A stretch of 23,998 nt of DNA. Source: DAOVQB01 sp023128935. Its GTDB lineage: Bacteria > Eisenbacteria > RBG-16-71-46 > CAIMUX01 > WJJG01. Position numbers and translations under genes: made by a program. The notes under the pieces were generated by a model. The model made no database searches and was not told where the DNA came from. It worked only from the letters and a program-made list of their open reading frames with translations. This document shows, piece by piece, positions 14,422 through 22,309 of the stretch. The stretch is taken from contig DAOVQB010000052.1 in assembly GCA_030628905.1 (NCBI GenBank), positions 1-23,998 on the forward strand. The letters run 5' to 3'. Each line of letters starts with the position of its first letter. Position 1 is the stretch's first letter.

Positions 14422-15054
14422 CTATTCCCCTCCGGCGATGTCCCTACCCTCTCCTATAGTAAGTAGGATCATCAGATCGCGCGAGCGATCCTCCATCGTC
14501 AGGATCTCCGAATGAATCCGGCTGACGATGTAGTTATGAAAGAAGAAGGCTGGAACCGCCACTGTGAGCCCCGCTGCAGTTGTGAGCAGTGCGGCCCAGA
14601 TACCGCCAGCCAGAACACTGGCATCCACATTGCCGCCCAAGCTCTCGATGCGCTGAAAGGCTTGGATCATGCCGAGCACGGTGCCTAGAAAGCCCAGCAG
14701 CGGAGCTCCTCCAGCAATAGTCGCCAGACCGCCGACGTTCCTCTCCAACATCTCCGCCTGCCGCTCTCCCGCCTCGGTGATAGCCTCCTGGGTGCGCTTC
14801 TCTCCAAGGGGAACATAGTGGAGGGCGTCGCGGAAGATCACGGCCAGCGGCGCATCCTCGAATCCCTCGCAGATGCGAACCGCCTCCTGGAGGTTGCCTT
14901 TCTGAACGCGACCACGGATCGCCTGGAGGAAGCCCTGGTTCTCACGACGCACTTTTCCGAGTTCAATCAAGCGCTCGATGATGATAGCCAGCGCCACAAC
15001 TGAGCAGAGCACGATCGGGATCATCAGAATCCCGCCTTTGATCAACACCGACAT
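14422..15054 (-). CDS. exbB: ExbB/TolQ/MotA-type proton-channel protein
   Basis: The 210-residue product has three membrane helices, at about 6-27, in the 105-135 region (GLATIAGGAPLLGFLGTVLG is the classic ExbB/TolQ block) and about 145-175 (WAALLTTAAGLTVAVPAFFF). It couples proton flow to TonB movement. Two adjacent ATGs exist (15057 and 15054); the second gives 5 nt spacing from AGAGGG and is preferred. A promoter-like element lies upstream at 15151-15178. Confidence 0.9.
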   Translation of the reverse strand: MSVLIKGGILMIPIVLCSVVALAIIIERLIELGKVRRENQGFLQAIRGRVQKGNLQEAVRICEGFEDAPLAVIFRDALHYVPLGEKRTQEAITEAGERQAEMLERNVGGLATIAGGAPLLGFLGTVLGMIQAFQRIESLGGNVDASVLAGGIWAALLTTAAGLTVAVPAFFFHNYIVSRIHSEILTMEDRSRDLMILLTIGEGRDIAGGE

Positions 15055-15108
15055 CATAACCCTCTCATTGCCTGTCTCGATTCCACAAGCGCACGTACTT
15101 CACGCGGT

Positions 15109-15126
15109 TCAATAAACACGCGCCAC
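15109..15126 (-). CDS. Possible five-codon leader peptide upstream of exbB
   Basis: A perfect Shine-Dalgarno AGGAGGTG (15142-15135, minus strand) is followed 8 nt later by GTG GCG CGT GTT TAT TGA, which would give MARVY. No other start fits this strong ribosome site. It could be a regulatory leader or simply a vestige. A 27-codon alternative frame (RFQWRVFIEPREVRALVESR...) begins inside the SD and overlaps the exbB start, but its spacing is not usable. Confidence 0.25.
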   Translation of the reverse strand: MARVY

Positions 15127-15150
15127 TGGAATCGCACCTCCTAAGATTAC

Positions 15151-15178
15151 TTTCTAGCCATTCCGGCAGTCCTGTCAA
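15151..15178 (-). promoter_or_regulatory. Candidate promoter of the exbB-exbD-tonB operon
   Basis: On the minus strand TTGACA (15178-15173), a perfect -35, is followed after 16 bp by TAGAAA (15156-15151). It overlaps the stop codon of the barrel gene and would give a leader of about 85-90 nt before exbB, containing the strong SD described separately. Confidence 0.45.
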
Positions 15179-16977
15179 GGAACGCTATGGGAGCAAGCAT
15201 ACTCCAACGCGATCCGCACCCACCGGCCATCCACACCATCGCCCGGGCGATACAGGATCTCTTCATCCATCAAGTTCTCACCGATCAGGAGAACCCGCAT
15301 CGAGGCCAGCGACCAACCGACAGACGCTGAAAGAGCAAGGATCGTCTCGAGATCTTCGGCGCCCTGACCCGCCGCGACACGGCTGCGAACGTGCAGCCCC
15401 GCACCCCAGAGGAAGCTGCCCAATCTCCCATCCAGGGACGAGACGAGTTCGTGTGCGGGAAGAAAGAGCAACGGCTGATCCGAAGACACCTCAGTCTCAT
15501 GTGTCCAGGCATAGGCCATGCGCCCTGCGATGCCCGGTCCGATCTGCCAGTGCCCCTCGCTCTCGAAGCGGACTAGCCAGCGATCCTTGACGTTGACGGT
15601 CTCATAGACTCCGAACCGCGCAGCGGAAGGCAAGCGCTGCCAACTGAGCGGACTCCGCAGATCCGCCGCTGTGAGCTTGCAGCGCATCCAACCGTCATCG
15701 CGCTGCAACAAGAGTTCACTCGACACGTGAAGCCAAGCCCTCTGGGGAGCTAGCAGGGGATTGATGCGAGCCAAGCCCGGGAGTTGCACGTTGCGGTGCA
15801 TGACTTCGGGGACCACACCACGCTCTGTCCCACAGTTATACAGCGCCGATGTCACGCAGGACGCAAGCACGCCTCCCGGCGCGAGCATTTCCTCTGCGTA
15901 GGAGGTCTGGGGGTTAACCTCCGCCCGCAAGAGAATTCCGCTTTCCTGCCATCTTGCCCCGTACATGAGCAAAGGCCCAACCATCCAATCATGCCCTTCG
16001 CCACCGACGCCGACACCCAGTCCGAGACGCCCCGATCCGCATCCGAAACTCCACCCAAGGTTGCCTCGCCCCCGCAGGCGGTTGCAGGTTGAATCCGGTG
16101 CACGCTCACTGGTTTTCCGGACCACTCCGATGTTGAGATCCGACTCCAGCCGGGAGCGCGATCGCGACAGTGCATTGAGATCGCTCAGGCTGCCGCGTGT
16201 CGCCATTCCCATCTCAGCACCGATCCAGCTGCCTGTTTCCGTCCGGGTTGCGCCGTCCCCACCCGTGATTTCCTCAAGCCACGATGTGCGAACCTGCCCG
16301 CCTGCAGCTCGGAGGCTGATCACAGCCGGAAGCCAGTAGGGCTGTGACATCCGCTCCCAAAACCCCTCAACTTGCACGAACCGAACCGAACTGTCGGCAT
16401 TCGCCCTTGAGCTGCGCGGGTCATCCCACCGGTTGCGAGCGGTTCGCAAACCAAATCCGATGCGCGCATGCGGATCTGCAACGGGGCCGGAAGACAGCCA
16501 TCCCACAGCTCCTTCCTGGTGATCACAATCTGGAAGGCGATCCTTCCAAAAAGCCATGTCGCACCATAGCAGTCCCGGGCGATTCGGCCATGGAAGCCAG
16601 GCCAGTGAGGCGGAACCGCCAGGTCCGGATTCCAGCGTTGTGCGTACTAGACCGCGCGCCCATGGCGAGCGTGCTTCCGGTGGCCGCGTGATCTGGAAAG
16701 GCATGCTTGGCCGCATGCGGTACCCGGTGGGGCCTGGCTCTACAAGCAGCGGCTCCTGGCGAGGCTTCACACCAGGCAGCTCCATCTCCAGGAGCCGCGT
16801 GCCGCCTGCCAGGCAGCTCAGATCCTCGCCCTCGACGACGACATCGGGCAGCACAAAAGCGGGCCGCATCTCTCGAGGCGCGGTTGGGGATGGCTCGCTA
16901 TCGGCTGCGGAGACGACATAACCGCCCCAGGTCACAAGCAAGGCGGCACTCCACAGGCATCCCACAGCGCTGCGCAT
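15175..16977 (-). CDS. Putative outer-membrane beta-barrel protein with TonB-box-like motif
   Basis: The 600-residue product has a signal peptide (hydrophobic 8-24, cleavage near SAA at 23-25). The N-terminus of the mature protein has VLPDVVVEGED (42-52), reminiscent of a TonB box, but no plug domain follows. The rest has alternating amphipathic segments with many aromatic and Gly residues. The end (VLLIGENLMDEEILYRPGD then GRWVRIALEYA) strongly resembles the last strands of TonB-dependent receptors. It does not end in aromatic Phe/Trp. It is therefore best read as a plug-less or divergent TonB-linked barrel. The start has GGAGGAG 8 nt upstream, lying within the end of the TPR gene two bases away, so translation is coupled. 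Exb/TonB genes follow directly, which supports an energised envelope role. Substrate unknown. Confidence 0.6.
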   Translation of the reverse strand: MRSAVGCLWSAALLVTWGGYVVSAADSEPSPTAPREMRPAFVLPDVVVEGEDLSCLAGGTRLLEMELPGVKPRQEPLLVEPGPTGYRMRPSMPFQITRPPEARSPWARGLVRTTLESGPGGSASLAWLPWPNRPGLLWCDMAFWKDRLPDCDHQEGAVGWLSSGPVADPHARIGFGLRTARNRWDDPRSSRANADSSVRFVQVEGFWERMSQPYWLPAVISLRAAGGQVRTSWLEEITGGDGATRTETGSWIGAEMGMATRGSLSDLNALSRSRSRLESDLNIGVVRKTSERAPDSTCNRLRGRGNLGWSFGCGSGRLGLGVGVGGEGHDWMVGPLLMYGARWQESGILLRAEVNPQTSYAEEMLAPGGVLASCVTSALYNCGTERGVVPEVMHRNVQLPGLARINPLLAPQRAWLHVSSELLLQRDDGWMRCKLTAADLRSPLSWQRLPSAARFGVYETVNVKDRWLVRFESEGHWQIGPGIAGRMAYAWTHETEVSSDQPLLFLPAHELVSSLDGRLGSFLWGAGLHVRSRVAAGQGAEDLETILALSASVGWSLASMRVLLIGENLMDEEILYRPGDGVDGRWVRIALEYACSHSVP

Positions 16978-16979
16978 AT

Positions 16980-19900
16980 CTACTGCTCCTCCGGCTCGAC
17001 CACACCCACGGACTCAGGCGGTGCCTCAGCTGCGCCGCCTGGTCCGCTAAGTAGCAGAATGCGGCGGCGCGCCTCCTCCATCAACGCCTCCTCCTGGAGC
17101 GCTAGTGCGACGACGCGTTCGTATTGCCGCAGTGCATCGCGAGGGCGTCCCATGCCTTCGTAACATTCCGCCAACCGGATTCGCGCCGTAGCCTCCCACA
17201 GAGGTTCACTCTCGCCCTGCTCCAGGAATTCCTGCATCCACCCCATCGCCTGCAGGGTATCGCCCATGCGGTAAGCGGATTCCCCCGCCCAGTAGCGCAC
17301 ACGATAGATGGCCAACGTTAGACCCAGTGTGTCCGCTGCGGCGAACGCCCGGAACGCCGCCTCCCAATCCCGAGCACCAAAGGCCATGCGCCCTAACTGC
17401 AGGTTGCCAATCGCGCGGAGGGAATCCGGCGCGCCCGAGGCGGCATGCACCACCTTCTCCCATTCATTGCGAGCTGCTTCCTTCTCGTCCAACTGCTGAT
17501 AGGCCTCGGCTAGGTAGGCCCTCGTGAGTGCAACCCGTGCGGGATCCAGGTTCAGGGATAGGCGCATCTCAAGCGGCCTAATCGCATTGCGTGCATCGCC
17601 CAGCTCCATGTATAGGATGCCAGCCCTGAGCAAAGCCTCCCCACGCTGCCTGAAAGCCTCATTGGCACCCAGAGCCTCATAGGCCCCTGCCGCTTCCCTG
17701 CGCTCCCCCAGTTCCTCCCGGCAGTGCGCCATCTGGAAGCGAACGCGCATCAGGCGAGGGTCGGCGGGATCGGCCTTCTCCAGAAAATCGCCGTAGGATG
17801 CCAAGGCAGACTGGTAGCGGCTGCTATGGAGATACCCCTCCGCTAGCTGAAGATACTTCTCCCCCAATCCCCGGCTTTCGGGGAAGCGGTCCTTAAGCTC
17901 GCTTAGGATCAAGCCGGCTTGGTCCCACTCCCCGCGAGCACCTCGGCACTCAAAGAGCGATTCGTGGGCCGTGCGGCGCAGCACGCGATCGGCACCCGGA
18001 GCTTCCAGGACCAGCCGATACCATTCAATGGCATCTCCATATGCGCGCAGATTAAAGTATCCATCACCAAGGGCCAGCAGCCCCCGTGCCCGCAGGCTAT
18101 CAGACGCAGCCGGATGATCCTGCAGAAGGCGGAAGCGCTCGATGGCCTGTCGATAGGTCTCATTGCGGAAGAGCGCCTGGGCTTCCCAGTAGAGCGCCTC
18201 TGCCCCACGCGGCGTGTTTCCTTCCCTTTCGCGGAGTGCGGCAAAGGTCGTTTCCGCAGCCGCGAAATCCCCCAGCCTGAGAAGCGTCCACGCGTGACGG
18301 AAGGAAGCCTCTGCCAGCAATCCAGCGGACTCCCTCTCATCGGCCATCTCAACCGCGTCAGCAAAGGCTGCAGCAGCATCCTCAATGCGCCCGATGTTGA
18401 AGAGACAGTTCCCGCGACGGAGCAGCAAATCATCGATGAAGGGACAGCCCCGGCAAAACTCAAGCGCCCGGTCGAACTGCTGCAGAGCCTCCTCGTAGCG
18501 GGCCTCATTGTATGCGCACCAAGCCAGCGCATAGGCGCACTGTACTTTGCTCGCCCCGCGGCGTTCCGCGCGCAAGTAATCCCTACGGGCACTCTCAGTT
18601 CGACCGAGCCTATAGAAAGCCTCCGCCCGCCAGAAGTAGCACTCGGCAGCATGCGGAGTGCCGGGATACTTGACAATCAGATCCCCGAACAGACGTGCCG
18701 CCGTCCCCCAATGCCCTGCTGCCATCGCCGCCAGGGCCTGACGCCGAAGCAGGACATCAGGAACCGTCGGGAGTATGGAAGCGGCCTTCTGGTAGGATGC
18801 GTAGGCTTCCTCCGGTTTTCTGAGCCTGTAAAAGCAGTCGCCCCGCAGGGACCACGCAGCCTGGCCCAGTGTGTCAGTACCAATATGGCCGCGGAAACTC
18901 TCCAGGCTTTCGATGGCCTGCATGTACTTGTCCAGATTGAAGCGGGCATAAGCCAGGGCGTAAATCCAGGGGAGAAAGAGCCCATCTTCGGAGGGTACGG
19001 GAGGGGCAGGCGCCAGCAACTGTTCAGCCTCAGCGAACTGCGCCTCCGTCATCAGCGCCACGGCCGAGCCATATTTCGTTGCTGGAAGATCGCCGGGACG
19101 CTCCCCGCTTATGGCCCGATAGTAATCGAGCGCCTGGCTGGGCTTGCCTTGCTTCAAGGCCAGCCAGCCCAGGACGCCACGCGATTCATCCAACCACGCA
19201 GACGGCGCTGCGCCCCACTTTGCAACGAGACGCCCCAGAACCGCTTGGGCACTGTCGAGCCCGCCGGTTTCGAGATGGGCTCGCCCAACGAGAAACTCGC
19301 GCCGAGCACAGCGCAGGCCGGCTGACCTTGGTCTCTCAAGTTGACGCAATACGCCGTCCCAATCACCGGCGGAAAAAGACGCCTCGGCCAAATCCAACCG
19401 CAGGGAATCCCTAAGACCTGGGCAACCGCGGGCCTCAGATATGGCGCGCTGCCAGTTCTCTCGCGCCGCATCGAGATCACCCATGCCGACATGCAACCAT
19501 CCGGCCCAGCGGAGGAGCGATGCGTGGATCCGGTCTCCGCGCGGAGCTCCGTCGGCAGCCACAACCAGCTCGCGGGCGGCCGCACCGTGCAACTCCGATT
19601 CAACAAGGGCAACACCCCGCCAGAAGTGGATGCGCCAGGCTTCCGGCGCACCGTCCCAAATCGTGATCGCGCGCGCGAAGGCCGCGGCAGCTTCCTCGAC
19701 TTGCCCGCGCCCGAGAAGCGAAGCCCCAAGGTCAACCCACGCTGTGGTCTGTACGTCTCGTCGGAAGGCGTGTTCACCAAGCGCGCGGAGAAGCTCCTCT
19801 CCCTGTAGGATCTGCCCCGCGCGGATCAGGTTGCGGGCCCGCAGGTAGCTCTCCCTTTCCTGTGTGGGGATCAGGTCATCCCAGATGCGCACGGGACGCA

Positions 19901-20315
19901 GGAGTTCAGGCCAGATCCACACATCCGCCACCTGAGCCGGGGCTGTGACGGGAAAGCCAAACCGTGGGGGAAGAAGGGGCGGCCCACTGGGCGCCGGGAG
20001 CGAAGGCCCTGTGATTGCCGGGCCCTCCGCGGCAGGCGTGATGGCTCCCACATCCAGCGCAGTCTCTACAGCCAGCGCAGTCTCTGTAGCCAGCGCGGTC
20101 TCTGTAGCCAGCGCAGTCTCTGTAGCCAGCGCAGTCTCTTTCGCCAGCGCGCTCTCCGCAGCCAGCGCGACCCATGCCACCAAGACGACACAGAAGCCCA
20201 GGACACCGCAGGAGCCCAGGACGGATCGGTGGAATCCCCACCGTGGCACGCCCCTGCGCCGCGCGCCGGAGTTCTTCGAGGAGGCCAATCTGAATCCCTT
20301 CAGAACATGAACCAT
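16980..20315 (-). CDS. Large exported TPR-repeat protein
   Basis: The 1111-residue protein has an N-terminal hydrophobic segment (about 30-53, LGSCGVLGFCVVLVAWVALAA) that serves as signal peptide or anchor. An Ala/Thr/Glu repeat of hexapeptides (ATETAL) and a proline-rich linker come next. From about 160 to 1090 there are many tetratricopeptide-type helical pairs (for example GWLALKQGKPSQALDYYRAI and RRDYLRAERRGASKVQCAYA). TPR arrays act as protein-docking scaffolds, here probably in the periplasm, and resemble Bam/Tol-associated YbgF-like scaffolds, but much larger. ATG 20315 has GGGAG about 7 nt upstream. It opens a polycistronic unit with the barrel and Exb/TonB genes, so it likely scaffolds that envelope complex. 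Partners are not shown. Confidence 0.8.
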   Translation of the reverse strand: MVHVLKGFRLASSKNSGARRRGVPRWGFHRSVLGSCGVLGFCVVLVAWVALAAESALAKETALATETALATETALATETALAVETALDVGAITPAAEGPAITGPSLPAPSGPPLLPPRFGFPVTAPAQVADVWIWPELLRPVRIWDDLIPTQERESYLRARNLIRAGQILQGEELLRALGEHAFRRDVQTTAWVDLGASLLGRGQVEEAAAAFARAITIWDGAPEAWRIHFWRGVALVESELHGAAARELVVAADGAPRGDRIHASLLRWAGWLHVGMGDLDAARENWQRAISEARGCPGLRDSLRLDLAEASFSAGDWDGVLRQLERPRSAGLRCARREFLVGRAHLETGGLDSAQAVLGRLVAKWGAAPSAWLDESRGVLGWLALKQGKPSQALDYYRAISGERPGDLPATKYGSAVALMTEAQFAEAEQLLAPAPPVPSEDGLFLPWIYALAYARFNLDKYMQAIESLESFRGHIGTDTLGQAAWSLRGDCFYRLRKPEEAYASYQKAASILPTVPDVLLRRQALAAMAAGHWGTAARLFGDLIVKYPGTPHAAECYFWRAEAFYRLGRTESARRDYLRAERRGASKVQCAYALAWCAYNEARYEEALQQFDRALEFCRGCPFIDDLLLRRGNCLFNIGRIEDAAAAFADAVEMADERESAGLLAEASFRHAWTLLRLGDFAAAETTFAALREREGNTPRGAEALYWEAQALFRNETYRQAIERFRLLQDHPAASDSLRARGLLALGDGYFNLRAYGDAIEWYRLVLEAPGADRVLRRTAHESLFECRGARGEWDQAGLILSELKDRFPESRGLGEKYLQLAEGYLHSSRYQSALASYGDFLEKADPADPRLMRVRFQMAHCREELGERREAAGAYEALGANEAFRQRGEALLRAGILYMELGDARNAIRPLEMRLSLNLDPARVALTRAYLAEAYQQLDEKEAARNEWEKVVHAASGAPDSLRAIGNLQLGRMAFGARDWEAAFRAFAAADTLGLTLAIYRVRYWAGESAYRMGDTLQAMGWMQEFLEQGESEPLWEATARIRLAECYEGMGRPRDALRQYERVVALALQEEALMEEARRRILLLSGPGGAAEAPPESVGVVEPEEQ
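20051..20173 (-). repeat. 18-bp tandem repeats in the TPR gene
   Basis: Six full 18-bp units (plus-strand TAGCCAGCGCAGTCTCTG with variants) and a partial seventh encode hexapeptides of the ATETAL type. The three central units are nearly identical. They lie between the membrane segment and the proline-rich linker, so they look like a spacer with variable length. Confidence 0.9.
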
Positions 20316-20529
20316 TTGTCACTCCCGATTTCGCCCGGGAGTCTCACACAGATCCTGTTCTTTTCTATCACAAGAATTACCATTCGCAAGTTCAGAAGGT
20401 TCCAAACACGAAAAACATCAATCGTGGATCACTGCAAGCCACAAGGGCATCCTTGAAACCAGCGGTCGCATCCCATAGGCTACCTGACGGATAGGAATCA
20501 TACATCGATAGGCAAGAGGAAAACACCAA

Positions 20530-21030
20530 GTGCGAACAATGCAGATCCTCCACACCCCCTGGCGCAGGGAATATGTCGTTGCCGCTCAGAATCAGGAGGG
20601 CTGTGTGTTCTGCGATCTTCTCGCCTCTGAGAAGGACGACCAGACCCGCTTCATCCTCCACCGCGGGAAGACCGCTTTCTTAGTGCTCAATATCTACCCC
20701 TATACCCCGGGACATCTGATGGCTGTCCCTTACCGTCACATCGCGAGCACGACCGAGCTGAAACCTGATGAACTCCCGGAACTCCTACATCTCTGTCAAC
20801 TCGGTGAGAAGCTCCTGCGCCGCACATATGGCTGCCGCTCTGTCCACGCCGGGGCCAACCTGGGAAGGGCAGCGGGCGCAGGTGTTCCCGGACACCTGCA
20901 CTTCCATATCGTGGCCTGGCCAGAGGGTCCCCTGTGGGAACGCTGCCAAGGCCAGATGGAGCCAGTTGAAACACTCGAGGAGACCTTCCGCCAGTTCCGC
21001 GAGACCCTCTCCAGTCTCCGCCAGGGTTAG
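20530..21030 (+). CDS. HIT-family protein (Ap4A-phosphorylase/hydrolase-like)
   Basis: The 166-residue protein has the HIT catalytic motif HLHFHIV (H122, H124, H126) and the N-terminal CVFCDLL (25-31) and NIYPYTPGHLMAVPYRH blocks typical of bacterial HIT nucleotide hydrolases/transferases. C25/C28 may bind zinc. Members act on AMP-linked substrates such as Ap4A. GTG 20530 is preferred because AGAGGA lies 9 nt upstream; an ATG at 20539 would be 18 nt away. It is upstream of the epimerase on the same strand, but the gap of about 140 bp holds a duplicated leader and may contain a separate start. It faces the TPR gene divergently across 214 bp. Confidence 0.88.
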   Translation: MRTMQILHTPWRREYVVAAQNQEGCVFCDLLASEKDDQTRFILHRGKTAFLVLNIYPYTPGHLMAVPYRHIASTTELKPDELPELLHLCQLGEKLLRRTYGCRSVHAGANLGRAAGAGVPGHLHFHIVAWPEGPLWERCQGQMEPVETLEETFRQFRETLSSLRQG

Positions 21031-21073
21031 GCAGGCCGTTCATGCCGCGCGAATTATGCAGGTCGCTTGCGCT

Positions 21074-21163
21074 GCGAGGGTAGCTAGGTGAACGATCGCC
21101 ATAAAGGTCAGCGCCGCGAGGGTAGCTAGGTGAACGATCGCCATAAAGGTCAGCGCCGCGAGG
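21074..21163 (+). repeat. 42-bp tandem duplication before the epimerase gene
   Basis: Two identical 42-bp units (21074-21115, 21116-21157), each starting GCGAGGGTAGCTAGGTGAAC, are followed by a 6-bp start of a third (21158-21163). Each unit holds a GAGGG then GTG start-like combination. The first GTG opens a 13-codon frame that ends in TAG directly before the second GTG, and the second reads into the epimerase frame. Confidence 0.95.
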
Positions 21164-21168
21164 ACAGC

Positions 21169-22275
21169 ATGCTTGTCCACTGCATTGTGGGAACCCGCCC
21201 CAACTTCGTCAAGATAGCGCCAATCATGAAGGCTCTCGGGCGTTGCCAGAGAATCCGAGCCCACCTCATCCACACAGGTCAGCATTACGACACCGTGATG
21301 AGCCGCAGCTTTTTCGAGGACCTGACCATCCCGGAACCCGATCGCTACCTGAATGTGGGATCCGGTACGCATGCCGTCCAGACTGCGCGGATCATGGAGA
21401 GCTATGAACAGGTGCTCAACGAAGAGAAGCCGGGCTTGGTGCTTGTGGTGGGCGATGTGAACTCCACTCTGGCTTGCTCGCTCACGGCCGCCAAGGCCGT
21501 GACCCCCATTGCGCATATCGAGGCGGGGTTGCGCAGCTTCGACCGCACGATGCCCGAAGAGATCAACCGCCTTGTGACGGACACTTTGGCTGATCATCTC
21601 TTCACCACGTGCACAGATGCCGATGAGAACCTCCGCCGAGAAGGCGTTTCACCCGAGCGGATCCACTTTGTGGGCAATGTCATGATCGATGCGCTGCTCA
21701 CCTCCCTACCCCTGGCCGCCAGGAAGAAGACTATCAAACGCCTGCAGTTAGAGGCCGAGCACTATGCATTGGTCACGATCCACAGGCCATCGAATGTCGA
21801 TGAACCGGAAAGCTTCTTTCGAGTGCTGATGATTCTCGAAGCCATCGGCCGGATGTTGCCCGTAGTTTTCCCGATTCACCCTAGGACTGAAAAACAGGCC
21901 GAAGCGCTCGGTCTGGCAGACCGCCTACACGCTTGTCCCGGACTCCAGCTGGTGGCACCGCTGCGGTACCTGGAGTTCATAAATCTGCTGAGTAGCGCGC
22001 GCCTTGTGCTCACCGATTCGGGCGGGATCCAGGAAGAGACAACGATCCTCAGGATTCCCTGTCTCACCCTGAGACCAAACACCGAGCGGCCCATCACAAT
22101 CCGCGAAGGCACCAATAGGCTAGTCGGAACCGATCCGGATGTGGTGATCGATGCCGCGCGCAAGGCGCTGGGGAGTAGCGACAAGCCCAAGTGCTCCCCT
22201 CCCCCCCTATGGGACGGCAAGGCTGCAGAGAGAATCGCTGCGATCGTGGAGCAGATCGCAACCGCACCGGCTTAA
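21169..22275 (+). CDS. wecB: UDP-N-acetylglucosamine 2-epimerase (non-hydrolysing)
   Basis: The 368-residue enzyme contains GTRPNFVKIAPI (from residue 8), HTGQHYDTVMS, the UDP-binding GDVNSTLACSL block, HIEAGLRSFDRTMPEEINR and the SGGIQEE motif (DSGGIQEETTI). These identify the non-hydrolysing UDP-GlcNAc/UDP-ManNAc epimerase family, which supplies ManNAc for surface polysaccharides. ATG 21169 has GAGGA 4 nt upstream and gives the canonical MLVHCIVGTRPN start. An in-frame GTG at 21130 lies in the repeated leader and would add 13 residues (MNDRHKGQRREDS), which are not family-like. The glycosyltransferase gene follows with a 34-bp gap, so both probably form one operon. Confidence 0.92.
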   Translation: MLVHCIVGTRPNFVKIAPIMKALGRCQRIRAHLIHTGQHYDTVMSRSFFEDLTIPEPDRYLNVGSGTHAVQTARIMESYEQVLNEEKPGLVLVVGDVNSTLACSLTAAKAVTPIAHIEAGLRSFDRTMPEEINRLVTDTLADHLFTTCTDADENLRREGVSPERIHFVGNVMIDALLTSLPLAARKKTIKRLQLEAEHYALVTIHRPSNVDEPESFFRVLMILEAIGRMLPVVFPIHPRTEKQAEALGLADRLHACPGLQLVAPLRYLEFINLLSSARLVLTDSGGIQEETTILRIPCLTLRPNTERPITIREGTNRLVGTDPDVVIDAARKALGSSDKPKCSPPPLWDGKAAERIAAIVEQIATAPA

Positions 22276-22309
22276 CCCACTTTTGCTGGACAGAGAAACA
22301 GGTAGTGCA

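Noticed and set aside
9386..15100. Sigma-54 promoter for the NtrC-type regulator
   Set aside because: I looked for GG-N10-GC with TGGCAC/TTGC-like boxes in the gaps and found none with correct spacing; coding-region matches were ignored.
17919..19325. 468-residue plus-strand frame inside the TPR gene
   Set aside because: Long because of GC-rich codon bias on the opposite strand; no domain recognised and the TPR frame explains the region.
21040..21597. Minus-strand frame with repeated ALTFMAIVHLATLA
   Set aside because: The repeat comes from the 42-bp leader duplication read backwards and the rest is antisense to wecB.
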